A DNA stretch of 21,249 bases from Psychrobacter sp. UBA3962 (GCF_002385225.1 NZ_DGDC01000051.1:1-21249); one strand, 5' to 3'; positions 6,458-15,662 are shown, counted from the stretch's first letter. Numbers and translations: made by a program. The notes: generated from the letters alone by a model not told the origin.

Positions 6458-8251
6458 ATGCAATACAAAGCACCCCTTCGTGATATGCAATTTGTTCTAC
6501 ATGAGCTTTTAGACAGTACCTCTCATTACAAAAGCATTCCTGAGTATGAAGAAGTTGAAAGAGACATTATTGACAGCTACATCGAAGCTGCTGCCAGCTT
6601 TGCAGAAAATGAAATTGCCCCTCTAAACCGTAGTGGTGATGAAGAAGGTTGTACCTTTGAGAATGGTAAAGTAATCACACCTAAAGGTTTTAAAGAAGCT
6701 TATAAACAGTACTGCGAACTAGGTTTTGCAGCGCTTGCAGCCGATGAAGAATTCGGTGGCCAGAACATGCCTTTTTCATTAAGTACCGTAGTTAACGAAA
6801 TTATGGGCTCTGCCAACTGGTCATTTTCAATGTATCCTGGTCTGTCTCACGGTGCTATTCAAACCATTGAGCATCATGGCACAGATGAACAAAAAGCAAT
6901 TTATTTAGAAAAAATGGTCACTGGCGAATGGTCAGGCACCATGTGCTTAACAGAAGCCCATGCCGGCTCTGACTTAGGTATTATCCGCACTAAAGCTGAG
7001 CCTAATGACGATGGCTCTTACAAAATCACTGGTCAAAAAATCTTTATTTCAGCCGGTGAGCACGATATGACGGACAACATTATCCATATCGTTCTAGCGC
7101 GTCTACCGGGTGCTCCAGCGGGTACTAAAGGCATTTCACTATTTATCGTCCCTAAAGTAAATGTCAACACAGATGGCAGCCTAGCAGAACCTAACCAAGT
7201 TACTTGTGGCTCTATCGAACACAAAATGGGTATTAAAGCATCTGCCACTTGTGTGATGAACTTTGATGGTGCTAAAGGTTTCTTAATTGGCCCAGAAAAC
7301 CGTGGCTTAAACTGTATGTTTACCTTCATGAATATCGCACGTATTCTAACTGCAGTTCAAGGTTTAACTGCTTCTGAAATTGCTTTCCAAGGCTCACTTG
7401 AGTATGCCAAAGACCGTCTAGCAATGCGCTCAATGTCAGGAGTTAAAGCACCAGACAAAGTAGCGGATCCAATCATTGTTCACCCAGCAGTTCGCAACAT
7501 GCTATTAACTGAAAAAGCATTTGCTGAAGGTGGCCGTGCCCTAGCCTACTACCTATCTTTCTTCGCTGACGTTGTGGTAAAAGGTACGGGTGAAGAACAA
7601 GAATATGCTGACCAAATGCTGTCCCTATTAACCCCAATCGCTAAAGCATTCTTAACAGAGACTGGCTATGAAGCTGCTAACCATGGCGTACAAGTTTATG
7701 GCGGTCATGGCTTCATTCGTGAGTGGGGCATGGAACAAAACGTACGTGACACCCGTATTGCCTGCTTATATGAAGGCACCACTGAAATTCAATCATTAGA
7801 CCTTCTAGGCCGTAAAGTATTAGGCTCACAAGGTAAGATGTTGGCCAACTTCACCAAAGTCATTAACGACTTCTGCAAAGAGCATGAAGGTGATGAAGCA
7901 ATGGGTGAATTTGTCCGTCCTCTTGCTGAATTAAATACTGAATGGGCTGAATTGACAGCGCGCATTGGCAAGCAAGCCACTCAAAACCCAGATGCAGTAG
8001 GTGCAGCAGCTGTAGACTACATGTACTTCAGTGGTTATGTCACTCTAGCCTACCTATGGGCCCGTATGGTTGCTGTTTCTAAACAAGCGCTTGCAAACGG
8101 TACCACTGAGACTGGTTTCTATGACGCGAAGATCAAAACTGCTCAGTTCTACTTCAGCAAGTTATTACCTCGTACGCGCACTTATGTTGCTCGCATTGAC
8201 ACCGGTGCAGAGCCGTACATGAGCATGGATGTGGATCAGTTTGCATTCTAA
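6458..8251 (+). CDS. Acyl-CoA dehydrogenase, about 600-residue type
   Basis: This FAD enzyme forms the alpha-beta double bond of an acyl-CoA in beta-oxidation and passes electrons to electron-transferring flavoprotein. The usual domains are in order: an N-terminal helical part, a middle beta domain with the flavin-contact run MCLTEAHAGSD (near 163-173), and a C-terminal helical domain. YEGTTEIQ starts at residue 438 and holds the catalytic-base candidate E439. The roughly 120 residues beyond it match the extra C-terminal domain of the longer family that also includes 3-methylmercaptopropionyl-CoA dehydrogenase (DmdC). The ATG at 6458 is chosen over the in-frame TTG at 6401 because AAAGGA sits at 6445-6450 and the paralogue begins the same way. 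The chain length of the substrate cannot be read from the sequence. DmdC activity is possible but unproven. Confidence 0.93.
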   Translation: MQYKAPLRDMQFVLHELLDSTSHYKSIPEYEEVERDIIDSYIEAAASFAENEIAPLNRSGDEEGCTFENGKVITPKGFKEAYKQYCELGFAALAADEEFGGQNMPFSLSTVVNEIMGSANWSFSMYPGLSHGAIQTIEHHGTDEQKAIYLEKMVTGEWSGTMCLTEAHAGSDLGIIRTKAEPNDDGSYKITGQKIFISAGEHDMTDNIIHIVLARLPGAPAGTKGISLFIVPKVNVNTDGSLAEPNQVTCGSIEHKMGIKASATCVMNFDGAKGFLIGPENRGLNCMFTFMNIARILTAVQGLTASEIAFQGSLEYAKDRLAMRSMSGVKAPDKVADPIIVHPAVRNMLLTEKAFAEGGRALAYYLSFFADVVVKGTGEEQEYADQMLSLLTPIAKAFLTETGYEAANHGVQVYGGHGFIREWGMEQNVRDTRIACLYEGTTEIQSLDLLGRKVLGSQGKMLANFTKVINDFCKEHEGDEAMGEFVRPLAELNTEWAELTARIGKQATQNPDAVGAAAVDYMYFSGYVTLAYLWARMVAVSKQALANGTTETGFYDAKIKTAQFYFSKLLPRTRTYVARIDTGAEPYMSMDVDQFAF

Positions 8252-8282
8252 ACGCTACTTTTCACTACTACTTAGTGTTTTA

Positions 8283-8320
8283 GATTAGTGCTATTATTTA
8301 TCAGTAGCACTAATCATTTT
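8283..8320 (+). terminator. 11-bp hairpin between the two dehydrogenase genes, weak terminator
   Basis: GATTAGTGCTA (8283-8293) pairs perfectly with TAGCACTAATC (8305-8315) around an 11-base loop, followed by ATTTTAG. The T-run is short, so it may only partly stop transcription or may protect the upstream message. Confidence 0.6.
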
Positions 8321-8368
8321 AGACCAATAACTTAATAAATTAATTTCAAATATATCAAAGGACTTCTT

Positions 8369-10153
8369 ATGGCTATTTATAATCCACCTTTAGATGAAAT
8401 GCGTTTCATGCTAAACGACGTTTTTGACGTTGAAAAATTCTGGCAAGCCAATGAAAACCTAGCCCACGTTGATATGGATACCGTCAACATGGTACTTGAA
8501 GAGATGGCTAAGCTGTCTAAAAATGTATTACTTCCTCTTAACCGCACAGGTGATGAAGAAGGCGCAACTTACCAAGGTGACGGTGTTGTTACCACACCTA
8601 CTGGCTTTAAAGATGCTTTCAAACAGTATGCTGAAGCAGGTTGGATTGGCCTAGGTGGTGATCCTGAGTACGGCGGTCAAGGTTTCCCTAAAATGGTGAC
8701 CATGCTGACTGAAGAAATGGTGTTTACAGTAAACCAAGCTTTCGCTCTATACCCTAACCTATCTGTGGGTGCGACGCTTTGTCTATTGGCTTCAGCTTCT
8801 GAAGAACAAAAGCAGCTTTACCTTGAAAAAATGTACTCAGGTGAATGGTCAGGTACCATGTGCTTAACTGAGCCACATGCTGGTACTGACTTAGGTATTA
8901 TCAAAACCAAAGCTACTCCTAATGAGGATGGCAGCTACAACATCTCTGGTACCAAAATCTTCATTACCGGTGGTGAGCATGACCTAACTGAAAACATCAT
9001 TCACTTAGTATTGGCTAAAACACCGAATGCCCCAGAAGGTTCTAAAGGTATTTCTTTATTCGTAGTGCCAAAATTCATTGTTAATGAAGATGGTAGCCTA
9101 GGTGAGCGTAACACCTTAGCAGCCGGTTCTATCGAACACAAAATGGGTATCAAAGGTTCGGCAACTTGTGTTATGAACTTTGATAATGCCAAAGGTTGGA
9201 TGGTTGGTGAAGAAAACACTGGTCTAGCTTCTATGTTCGTAATGATGAACTATGAGCGTGTGACTATGGGCTTACAAGGCCTAGGCGGTACTGAACTTGC
9301 GTATCAAAATGCTGCAGCTTATGCGCTAGACCGTGCACAAGGCCGTAGTGATACTCAAATCCAAAGCCCAGAGAAACCTGCTGACCAAATCATTCATCAT
9401 GCAGACGTGCGCCGTATGCTATTAAACGCTCGCGCTAATGCTGAAGCTTCTCGCTGCTTCGCTATGTATGTGGCTAAGCAATTAGATGAGTCTAAGTTCA
9501 GTGTTGATCCTGAAAATGCTAAAGCAGCTGCAGCTCGTGTTGCGTTATTAACCCCTATCGCTAAAGCCTTCTTAACTGACAAAGCATTAGAAGCGACTGT
9601 GGATTGTCAGCAAGTATTCGGTGGTCATGGCTATATCCGTGAATGGGGTATGGAACAGATCGTTCGCGATACTCGTATCTCACAAATCTACGAAGGCGCT
9701 AACGGCATTCAGGCTTTAGACTTACTAGGCCGTAAGATCTCTCGTAACAATGGTAAATACTTAGAGAACTTCTTAGCTGAAATCCGTGATTTCGTAGCCA
9801 ATATGAAAGCGGATCATGAGATTAAGCAAGCCACTCTAGAGGCAGCAGAAACCATTGAAGAGCTAACCACAACGGTACTAACCAACATCAGCACTCGTAA
9901 GAGCGAAATCAATGGCTGTGCGGTAGATTACTTACATGCTATGGGTTATTTGTGCTACGCGTTTATGTTCGCTATGATGGTAGAAGCAGCTCATGATAAA
10001 GAAGGTGAGTTCTACGCTAATAAGCTAAAACTAGCTACTTATTTCGTAGGTCGTATCCTACCTCGTATCAAAGCACACGCTGAGATGGTTAAGACCGGTA
10101 GTGACCCAATTATGGACTTTGATTTACAGTATTTTGAACAAAATATTAGCTAA
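8369..10153 (+). CDS. Acyl-CoA dehydrogenase, about 600-residue type (second paralogue)
   Basis: This 594-residue paralogue of the preceding gene has the same layout: a flavin-contact run MCLTEPHAGTD near 165-175, a conserved GSIEHKMGIKGSATCVMNF stretch, and the extra C-terminal domain. The catalytic motif is YEGANGIQ from residue 441, with E442 as the base; the TTE of the neighbour is replaced by ANG. AAAGGA at 8357-8362 precedes the ATG. The two proteins are alike along their whole length, so they arose by duplication. Differences near the acyl pocket suggest different substrates, which is inference. The pair is probably co-transcribed in part, across the hairpin between them, and ends at a clear terminator. 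Confidence 0.93.
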   Translation: MAIYNPPLDEMRFMLNDVFDVEKFWQANENLAHVDMDTVNMVLEEMAKLSKNVLLPLNRTGDEEGATYQGDGVVTTPTGFKDAFKQYAEAGWIGLGGDPEYGGQGFPKMVTMLTEEMVFTVNQAFALYPNLSVGATLCLLASASEEQKQLYLEKMYSGEWSGTMCLTEPHAGTDLGIIKTKATPNEDGSYNISGTKIFITGGEHDLTENIIHLVLAKTPNAPEGSKGISLFVVPKFIVNEDGSLGERNTLAAGSIEHKMGIKGSATCVMNFDNAKGWMVGEENTGLASMFVMMNYERVTMGLQGLGGTELAYQNAAAYALDRAQGRSDTQIQSPEKPADQIIHHADVRRMLLNARANAEASRCFAMYVAKQLDESKFSVDPENAKAAAARVALLTPIAKAFLTDKALEATVDCQQVFGGHGYIREWGMEQIVRDTRISQIYEGANGIQALDLLGRKISRNNGKYLENFLAEIRDFVANMKADHEIKQATLEAAETIEELTTTVLTNISTRKSEINGCAVDYLHAMGYLCYAFMFAMMVEAAHDKEGEFYANKLKLATYFVGRILPRIKAHAEMVKTGSDPIMDFDLQYFEQNIS

Positions 10154-10208
10154 TTTAAAGCCGACTTGAATCTTGGAAATAGTTTATAATCCCTCTTAAC
10201 TTTACAAG

Positions 10209-10235
10209 AAGACAGCTCTAGAAGCTGTCTTTTTT
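10209..10235 (+). terminator. Rho-independent terminator after the dehydrogenase pair
   Basis: AGACAGCT (10210-10217) and AGCTGTCT (10223-10230) form an 8-bp stem with a five-base loop, followed by five Ts. It sits 56 bases after the second dehydrogenase. Confidence 0.93.
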
Positions 10236-10373
10236 GTCATTGTATGACTGTCTTGCCTTCCGCTAATTATAGGTATCTATCTTCATTTTAACTTTAAATA
10301 TGCTATTAAATTAATTGAAATTAATAGAGCTTTACGATACCTTCTCAATATCTGATCGAATAAGGGTAATTAA

Positions 10374-12776
10374 GTGGCAGAATTAAAAGATATTTTGCAT
10401 AAAATAAATGCACTGTGCGATAGCCCTGAGCCCTATGTGCTCAAAAGATTGATTGATACTTTACGGGTATCAGAAGCTGAATATAAGAACAATCCCGATC
10501 TACCTAACGAAAGAATCGGGCAACTAAATGCACTGTTAAGACAGTACCCTACGTATGCTAATGGTCTGGCCGTCTTTGTTCTAACTTTACTCAATAATTA
10601 CCATAGAATGTCGTTATACACCGACACGGGTATTTTATCAGACCAAACCTTCTCCAATAGCTTAATGCGCTTAATTGGGCATCGCTTTGTCCCTCTATTA
10701 CCTGAAGATGACTCTATTGTAGAACTGGTTGCCTATTTATTTGATGGCAAAGATGATGAACGCTGGTTAGGTTCCATTAACGAAGAGCTATGGGATGAGC
10801 TAGTAGATCTCATTATGGTGGATGATGCCCACTCTAACCTAGTGGCGACTGCTAAAAACAACATTCTAAATGCGTTAGTTATCTTATCTTACCGCGTTAG
10901 TGGTATCGGCTTGCATCCTGACTTGATGAAAGCTTATCCGCAAATGCTCGATTACTCAGCCGCTTTTGTGGCTCAGAACCAAGAAGCGGTACTTTTTGCT
11001 AACGAATATCGAGAAATACACCAATTAGACAATTATGAAGATGCCGTTCCGGGTCGTGAGATTGACCCAGGTCCTTTACTGGTAATGATTGAGCAGTGTG
11101 ACAATATTGTCAACACGGTACGTAAGCGTATCTACAAGACTGGTATTTCAATTCGTTCGACCAATATGCTACTGCGCCTTGAGCAAAGCTTAAATCGTAT
11201 GCAAATATTAAGCGAACTGCTAGCGAAGAATGATAAAAATCGTGATAAAGCCATCGTTGAGCTGACACAAACTATTATTGTCAGTGTTAAACGCCGCTAT
11301 AGTATTAGCTATTTGATTGATAATAACACCAAGCTACTGTCTAGGAAAATTACTGAAAACTCAGGGCGTGTTGGTGAGCATTACATTAGTACAGATAAGG
11401 CTGGCTATAAGAAAATGTTCAAAATGGCAGCGGTCGGTGGTTTTATGATCGCCTTTATGGCCACAATCAAAATTTTATCTTACGACTTAGAACTCGCGCC
11501 AATGAGTCGGGCTTTTGTTAACAGTATGATTTATGGTTTGGGCTTCGTATTTATCCATATCATCCATGGGACAGTTGCGACCAAACAGCCAGCGATGACC
11601 GCGGCGGCTATTGCTTCAACCATTTCTGATAGCTCGGGTAAGAAATCTCATCAGTTGGCCAAACTTTCAGAGCTGATGGTAGATATCATACGTACCCAGT
11701 TCATCGCCATTATGGGTAACGTGCTGATTGCCATGCCTTTAGCACTTATCATATCTATAGTGTGGTTGCAGGCCAAAGGCACACCGATGATCGGTATTGA
11801 TCAAGCCGAGCATCTATTGCATGACTTGGACCCTTTCCACTCTCTGGCGATATTCCATGCGGCCATTGCAGGGGTGTTCTTATTTTTATCAGGCTTGATT
11901 GCAGGTTATTATGATAACTTAGCCTTATTTAATAATATCGGTGAGCGTATTGCCCGTCATAAGCTGTTACTGCGCTTTGTATCGGAGTCTTGGCTACAGC
12001 GACTGGGAACTTTTGTTGAAAACAACTTAGGCGCCATTATGGGAAACTTCCTGTTTGGTGTATTCCTTGGCAGTACCGCCACAGTGGGCTTTATATTCGG
12101 AATGCCGTTAGATATTCGCCATATTGCATTCGCCTCAGCCAACTTCTCACATGGTATATTTAATATGGCGGCCGATGACTTTGGTCTTGGCATTGTTCTG
12201 ATCTCTCTACTCGGTGTGATTCTTATTGGTCTGGTCAACTTATTGGTCAGCTTCTCATTAGCCATGATTGTAGCCTTACGCTCTAAAGGCGTTGAGGTTA
12301 TTGAATGGAAGACCATCAGTAGATTGATGTACACCCACCTAATGACCCAGCCTAGAGACTTCTTCTTACCGCGTCCAGAGCCGATGACGTACGCCAAGAT
12401 TGATAGCCAAGGCTACATGATTTATGAAGAAGCGGGTAAAACACAAAAGCACAAGCTGTTCCCAAAACACTTTGCTGTGCGTAGACTCTCAAACGTGCGG
12501 GTGGTTCCAGAGGGAGTCGCTATCGATACCAAACGTATTGATGAGATGAATGAGAAAAAAGAATTCCAAGATAAACTCAGCAGTGATCAGCCGCCCGTTA
12601 CTACTGAGAAAAAAATAGTTAATTTGGATGATCAAGAATTTGAGTTGGTGAGTGCTGAACTTCTCGAAACAGGTATCGTTGAGGCAAGTACAGAGGGTGC
12701 ATCAAACAATGACAAAACGAAAAATGCCAAAACTCCATTACCCAAACCCAAAAATCCTCCCAAGCTTCCCGAATAA
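10374..12776 (+). CDS. Multi-pass membrane protein of the 'site-specific recombinase Gcr' family
   Basis: The 800-residue protein has about 345 soluble, mostly helical residues. Six hydrophobic segments follow (about 348-368, 380-400, 441-465, 489-512, 552-577 and 603-634), then a polar tail of about 165 residues ending in Lys/Pro-rich low complexity. I recognise it as the family that databases name site-specific recombinase (Gcr, COG4389). No tyrosine-recombinase R-H-R-Y set, serine-recombinase motif or DDE triad stands out, and the architecture is that of an inner-membrane protein, so the name is doubtful. The start is GTG at 10374, supported by AAGGG at 10362-10366. An AT-rich inverted repeat (CTATTAA at 10303-10309, TTAATAG at 10321-10327) lies upstream. 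It stands alone. Its real function is unknown. Confidence 0.8.
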   Translation: MAELKDILHKINALCDSPEPYVLKRLIDTLRVSEAEYKNNPDLPNERIGQLNALLRQYPTYANGLAVFVLTLLNNYHRMSLYTDTGILSDQTFSNSLMRLIGHRFVPLLPEDDSIVELVAYLFDGKDDERWLGSINEELWDELVDLIMVDDAHSNLVATAKNNILNALVILSYRVSGIGLHPDLMKAYPQMLDYSAAFVAQNQEAVLFANEYREIHQLDNYEDAVPGREIDPGPLLVMIEQCDNIVNTVRKRIYKTGISIRSTNMLLRLEQSLNRMQILSELLAKNDKNRDKAIVELTQTIIVSVKRRYSISYLIDNNTKLLSRKITENSGRVGEHYISTDKAGYKKMFKMAAVGGFMIAFMATIKILSYDLELAPMSRAFVNSMIYGLGFVFIHIIHGTVATKQPAMTAAAIASTISDSSGKKSHQLAKLSELMVDIIRTQFIAIMGNVLIAMPLALIISIVWLQAKGTPMIGIDQAEHLLHDLDPFHSLAIFHAAIAGVFLFLSGLIAGYYDNLALFNNIGERIARHKLLLRFVSESWLQRLGTFVENNLGAIMGNFLFGVFLGSTATVGFIFGMPLDIRHIAFASANFSHGIFNMAADDFGLGIVLISLLGVILIGLVNLLVSFSLAMIVALRSKGVEVIEWKTISRLMYTHLMTQPRDFFLPRPEPMTYAKIDSQGYMIYEEAGKTQKHKLFPKHFAVRRLSNVRVVPEGVAIDTKRIDEMNEKKEFQDKLSSDQPPVTTEKKIVNLDDQEFELVSAELLETGIVEASTEGASNNDKTKNAKTPLPKPKNPPKLPE

Positions 12777-12820
12777 GCGTTGTAACGGATAGACAATATT
12801 CATTTATATATTATTAGGTA

Positions 12821-12894
12821 TAATAAATTAATAGCGATACTAAGCTGCGTGTAGTCTCTACGGGCCAGCTGAGCTTATCGCTAATTATTATTAA
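12821..12894. repeat. Large imperfect inverted repeat upstream of the short-chain dehydrogenase
   Basis: TAGCGATA (12832-12839) pairs perfectly with TATCGCTA (12876-12883), and AT-rich arms extend the pairing outward on both sides. Inside, GTAG/CTAC around a TCT loop forms a terminal hairpin, with further pairing (AGCT/AGCT) between. No T-run follows. It could be a leader RNA structure for the next gene, a poor terminator for the previous one, or a remnant of a miniature element. Confidence 0.6.
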
Positions 12895-12927
12895 TACCTA
12901 TCATTATAAAATAACAAAGAGAATATT

Positions 12928-13662
12928 ATGGGACGCTTACAAGATAAAGTCGTTATTATCACTGGAGCAGCACAAGGTATGGGTGAGACCCATGCTCGTA
13001 AATGCTTTGAGCAAGGTGCAAAAGTGGTCTTAACCGATATCAATGAAGAAAAAGGACAAGCGCTAGCAGACTCTCTTGGAGACAATGCGCTATTTATCAA
13101 ACACGATGTTACCAGTGAAGAAGATTGGTTAAACGTTGTCAAAACTACTGAAGATAAATTCGGACCTGTCAACGTTCTGGTAAATAACGCCGGTATTACC
13201 ATGGCAAAGTCTTTATTAGACATGTCATTGCAGGACTATCGCCGTATTCTGGATATCAACCAAGTTTCTGTATTCTTAGGGATGAAGTCGGTTGTTCCTT
13301 CAATGAAAAAGACCAACAATGGCTCAATCATTAATATCTCTTCTATTAATGGTTTAGTCGGTGGCGCTATTGGCTATACAGACTCCAAGTTTGCCGTACG
13401 CGGTATGAGCAAAGCCGCAGCTCTAGAGCTGGCAAGCTCTGGTATTCGAGTCAACTCTGTTCATCCTGGTGTGATTGCAACCCCTATGATTATGCAGGGA
13501 GACACCAAAGATGCAGTCGATAAAATTGCTAAAACCATTCCTCTAAAACGTGTGGCACAGCCTGAAGAAGTGAGTAATCTGATCCTGTTTTTGGCGTCAG
13601 ATGATTCTAGCTACTCAACAGGCTCAGAGTTTGTGGTAGATGGAGGCATGACCGCTCAATAG
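12928..13662 (+). CDS. Short-chain dehydrogenase/reductase (SDR, NAD-type classical)
   Basis: This is a Rossmann-fold oxidoreductase of 244 residues, the usual classical length. The dinucleotide motif TGAAQGMG is at 12-19. D37 at the end of strand 2 favours NAD over NADP. NNAG is at 86-89, and the catalytic set is N111, S139, Y150 and K154, in YTDSK. The C-terminal VDGGMTAQ is typical. The opening GRLQDKVVIITGAAQGMG resembles hydroxysteroid, cyclopentanol or levodione dehydrogenases, so a cyclic or secondary alcohol/ketone is likely, but the substrate cannot be named. A weak AAAGAGAA precedes the ATG. It is monocistronic: an imperfect inverted repeat lies upstream and a strong terminator downstream. 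Confidence 0.92.
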   Translation: MGRLQDKVVIITGAAQGMGETHARKCFEQGAKVVLTDINEEKGQALADSLGDNALFIKHDVTSEEDWLNVVKTTEDKFGPVNVLVNNAGITMAKSLLDMSLQDYRRILDINQVSVFLGMKSVVPSMKKTNNGSIINISSINGLVGGAIGYTDSKFAVRGMSKAAALELASSGIRVNSVHPGVIATPMIMQGDTKDAVDKIAKTIPLKRVAQPEEVSNLILFLASDDSSYSTGSEFVVDGGMTAQ

Positions 13663-13696
13663 GCTGTCAGGGATAGTTTAACTCTATATAAAATAC

Positions 13697-13731
13697 AAAA
13701 AGCACAAGTCAGAAATGACTTGTGCTTTTTT
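13697..13731. terminator. Bidirectional Rho-independent terminator
   Basis: AGCACAAGTCA (13701-13711) and TGACTTGTGCT (13716-13726) form a perfect 11-bp stem with a GAAA tetraloop, with As to the left and Ts to the right. It serves the dehydrogenase on the plus strand and apaH, the last gene of the pdxA cluster, on the minus strand. Confidence 0.95.
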
Positions 13732-13833
13732 AGTTTAAACACTGCTCTCTATTAGAGCTATAAATTTATTAGAACTAAAAGCTCTACTTAACGACTATAG
13801 TTATTGTTTCTTAATCTCTTAGCTCATGAGGCC

Positions 13834-14670
13834 TTAAGATTTTGGGCACTTATCTGAAGAGGTGAAAATCTTACCATCCGCTAATCGATAGGCCACCAAA
13901 CAGTTGCCCCACACACAGCCCCCATCTAGAGCTCTAACTGTAGGCAAATCAACTTCAGCCTTTAACGCTGCCCAGTGTCCAAAAAGAATCTTACGATCAC
14001 GAGGCACCTCCCACTCAAACCAAGGACGGAATGACTCCGGCATTTTATCAGTCAAGCTAGATTTAAAGCTAAACTCAAGAGAGCCATCTTGTTTACACAG
14101 CCGCATTCTAGTGAGATAGTTGGTGATGGCTCTAATACGGGTAAAGCCATTGAGCTGGTCTGACCAATCATCTGCTTCCCCACTATACAAATGCGGTAGC
14201 ACCCTATCAAGTTGGAAAAACCCACTAGAAAGTTGTACTTGTACTTCACGGGCATATCGTGCTGCCTCGCTGATTTTCCAATGCGGTGGAATACCCGCAT
14301 GAACCAATACCGTCTGCTCATTAGGAAAAGCCATTAACGGCTGGCAACGAAGCCAATTAAGCAACTCATTACAATCTGGTGCCTTGAGAATAGCCTCAGT
14401 TTGATCTTTTTTCTTTAAAGGAGCAAAACCGCGCCATACTGCAATTAAATTAATATCATGATTGCCCAATACAGTGGCAGCCGCTCCCTGCTCACATAAG
14501 CCTTTGACATGACGTAAGGTGGATAAAGAATCTTCGCCTCTGGCTACTAAATCTCCCACAAACCATAACTTGTCTTGAGCAGGATCAAAGTCTATTTTTT
14601 TTAGAAGATCTAGATAGGCCGCGTAACATCCTTGTAAATCTCCGATAACATACTCGGAACGATATTTCAT
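13834..14670 (-). CDS. apaH: Bis(5'-nucleosyl)-tetraphosphatase (symmetrical)
   Basis: ApaH cuts diadenosine tetraphosphate into two ADP and can also remove Np4 caps from RNA, so it controls an alarmone-like stress nucleotide. The metallophosphoesterase motifs are in order: GDLQGC at residues 10-15, GDLVARG at 39-45 and GNHD at 69-72. The common GD(V/I)HGC is GDLQGC here, so the usual histidine is a glutamine, a variant I believe occurs in this enzyme family. The 278 residues are normal length. A weak GAG lies before the ATG. It follows rsmA by 86 bases in the pdxA-rsmA-apaH cluster; apaG, which lies between rsmA and apaH in E. coli, is absent here. Confidence 0.95.
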   Translation of the reverse strand: MKYRSEYVIGDLQGCYAAYLDLLKKIDFDPAQDKLWFVGDLVARGEDSLSTLRHVKGLCEQGAAATVLGNHDINLIAVWRGFAPLKKKDQTEAILKAPDCNELLNWLRCQPLMAFPNEQTVLVHAGIPPHWKISEAARYAREVQVQLSSGFFQLDRVLPHLYSGEADDWSDQLNGFTRIRAITNYLTRMRLCKQDGSLEFSFKSSLTDKMPESFRPWFEWEVPRDRKILFGHWAALKAEVDLPTVRALDGGCVWGNCLVAYRLADGKIFTSSDKCPKS

Positions 14671-14756
14671 ATATTCACTCAGTTTGATTGGTAGTATTTA
14701 CTCTTTTATTGGTTTTAATTTAGACTATCCTCGTCCTAGCGCCCTAGTCTTGTCGC

Positions 14757-15662
14757 TCAATCATTGCCCTCTTCAGGCTGATTTTGTAGCTTACTATTTA
14801 CTAGGTTGCTTAGCGCCACGAAGTCTTTAACATCCAAAGTCTCAGGACGAGCGTTGCCTTCGATACCAATAGAGGCAAAATCCTCATCACTCAATGTTGC
14901 CATTAATGAAGACTGCTTAAAGATAGCCCGTAAGGTCTTACGACGATGGTTAAACGTCTCACGCACCACTAACGCAAACAGTTTTTCATCTTCTGCTTGT
15001 ACCGGCTTGGTAAGGTGTGGACGTAGACGGAATACAGCACTGGTTACTTTTGGGGGCGGATTAAAGGCGCCTCTTGGTACTGTTAGCAAATATTCCGTTT
15101 CACAGTAGTACTGCATGATAACTGATAAACGGCCATATATTTTGCTTCCCACATCAGCGGTTATGCGCTCTACGACTTCTTTTTGTAGCATAAAATGCAT
15201 GTCTTCAATAATATCTGAGTACTCCAATAAGGTAAATAAAAGCGGAGTAGAAATATTATAGGGCAGGTTACCTACGACACGAAGCTTGTTCGATTTAACG
15301 CCCTCAGCTTCTTTGTCATAAAGAGTTGAGTAATCAAACTGCATGGCATTGGTATTGACAATATTGAAATTAGGACGGCTGTTAGCCCCAATACGAATAC
15401 GCAGGCTGCTGGCCAGATCACGATCCAGCTCAATCACCGTCATGGCATCGACTTGCTCTAATAAAGGTTCCGTTAACGCACCCATACCTGGCCCAATCTC
15501 AACCAAATTATCGTCTCGGTTAAGACCAATAGAATCCACAATTTGACTGATGATACTCTCATCGTGCAAAAAGTTTTGACCAAACCTTTTTCTAGGCTGA
15601 TGTTTGGCTGCCCTTTGTAAGGTGTCATGTAACGGATGTTTTGAAGCGTCTGAATGTGTCAT
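14757..15662 (-). CDS. rsmA: 16S rRNA (adenine1518/1519-N6)-dimethyltransferase
   Basis: RsmA (KsgA) dimethylates A1518 and A1519 of 16S rRNA late in 30S assembly, using S-adenosylmethionine. GQNFL is at residues 28-32, the SAM-binding loop EIGPGMGALT at 55-64 and the catalytic NLPY at 132-135. At 301 residues it is slightly longer than the usual 270 because of a polar N-terminal start and a short acidic tail. No clear ribosome binding site precedes the ATG. It lies 83 bases after pdxA and 86 before apaH, in the conserved gammaproteobacterial order, so co-transcription from a pdxA promoter is likely. Confidence 0.97.
   Translation of the reverse strand: MTHSDASKHPLHDTLQRAAKHQPRKRFGQNFLHDESIISQIVDSIGLNRDDNLVEIGPGMGALTEPLLEQVDAMTVIELDRDLASSLRIRIGANSRPNFNIVNTNAMQFDYSTLYDKEAEGVKSNKLRVVGNLPYNISTPLLFTLLEYSDIIEDMHFMLQKEVVERITADVGSKIYGRLSVIMQYYCETEYLLTVPRGAFNPPPKVTSAVFRLRPHLTKPVQAEDEKLFALVVRETFNHRRKTLRAIFKQSSLMATLSDEDFASIGIEGNARPETLDVKDFVALSNLVNSKLQNQPEEGND

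Noticed and set aside
11957..12397. Open frame of 146 codons on the minus strand inside the Gcr-family gene
   Set aside because: It lies wholly opposite a well-supported gene, has no ribosome binding site or recognisable domain, and arises from the codon pattern of the real gene.
12891..13223. Minus-strand open frame overlapping the start of the short-chain dehydrogenase
   Set aside because: The plus-strand gene carries all SDR motifs; the antisense frame has none.
13753..13786. TAGAGCT/AGCTCTA inverted repeat downstream of apaH
   Set aside because: It has a long loop and no T-run on either strand; the stronger terminator at 13697-13731 already serves both genes.
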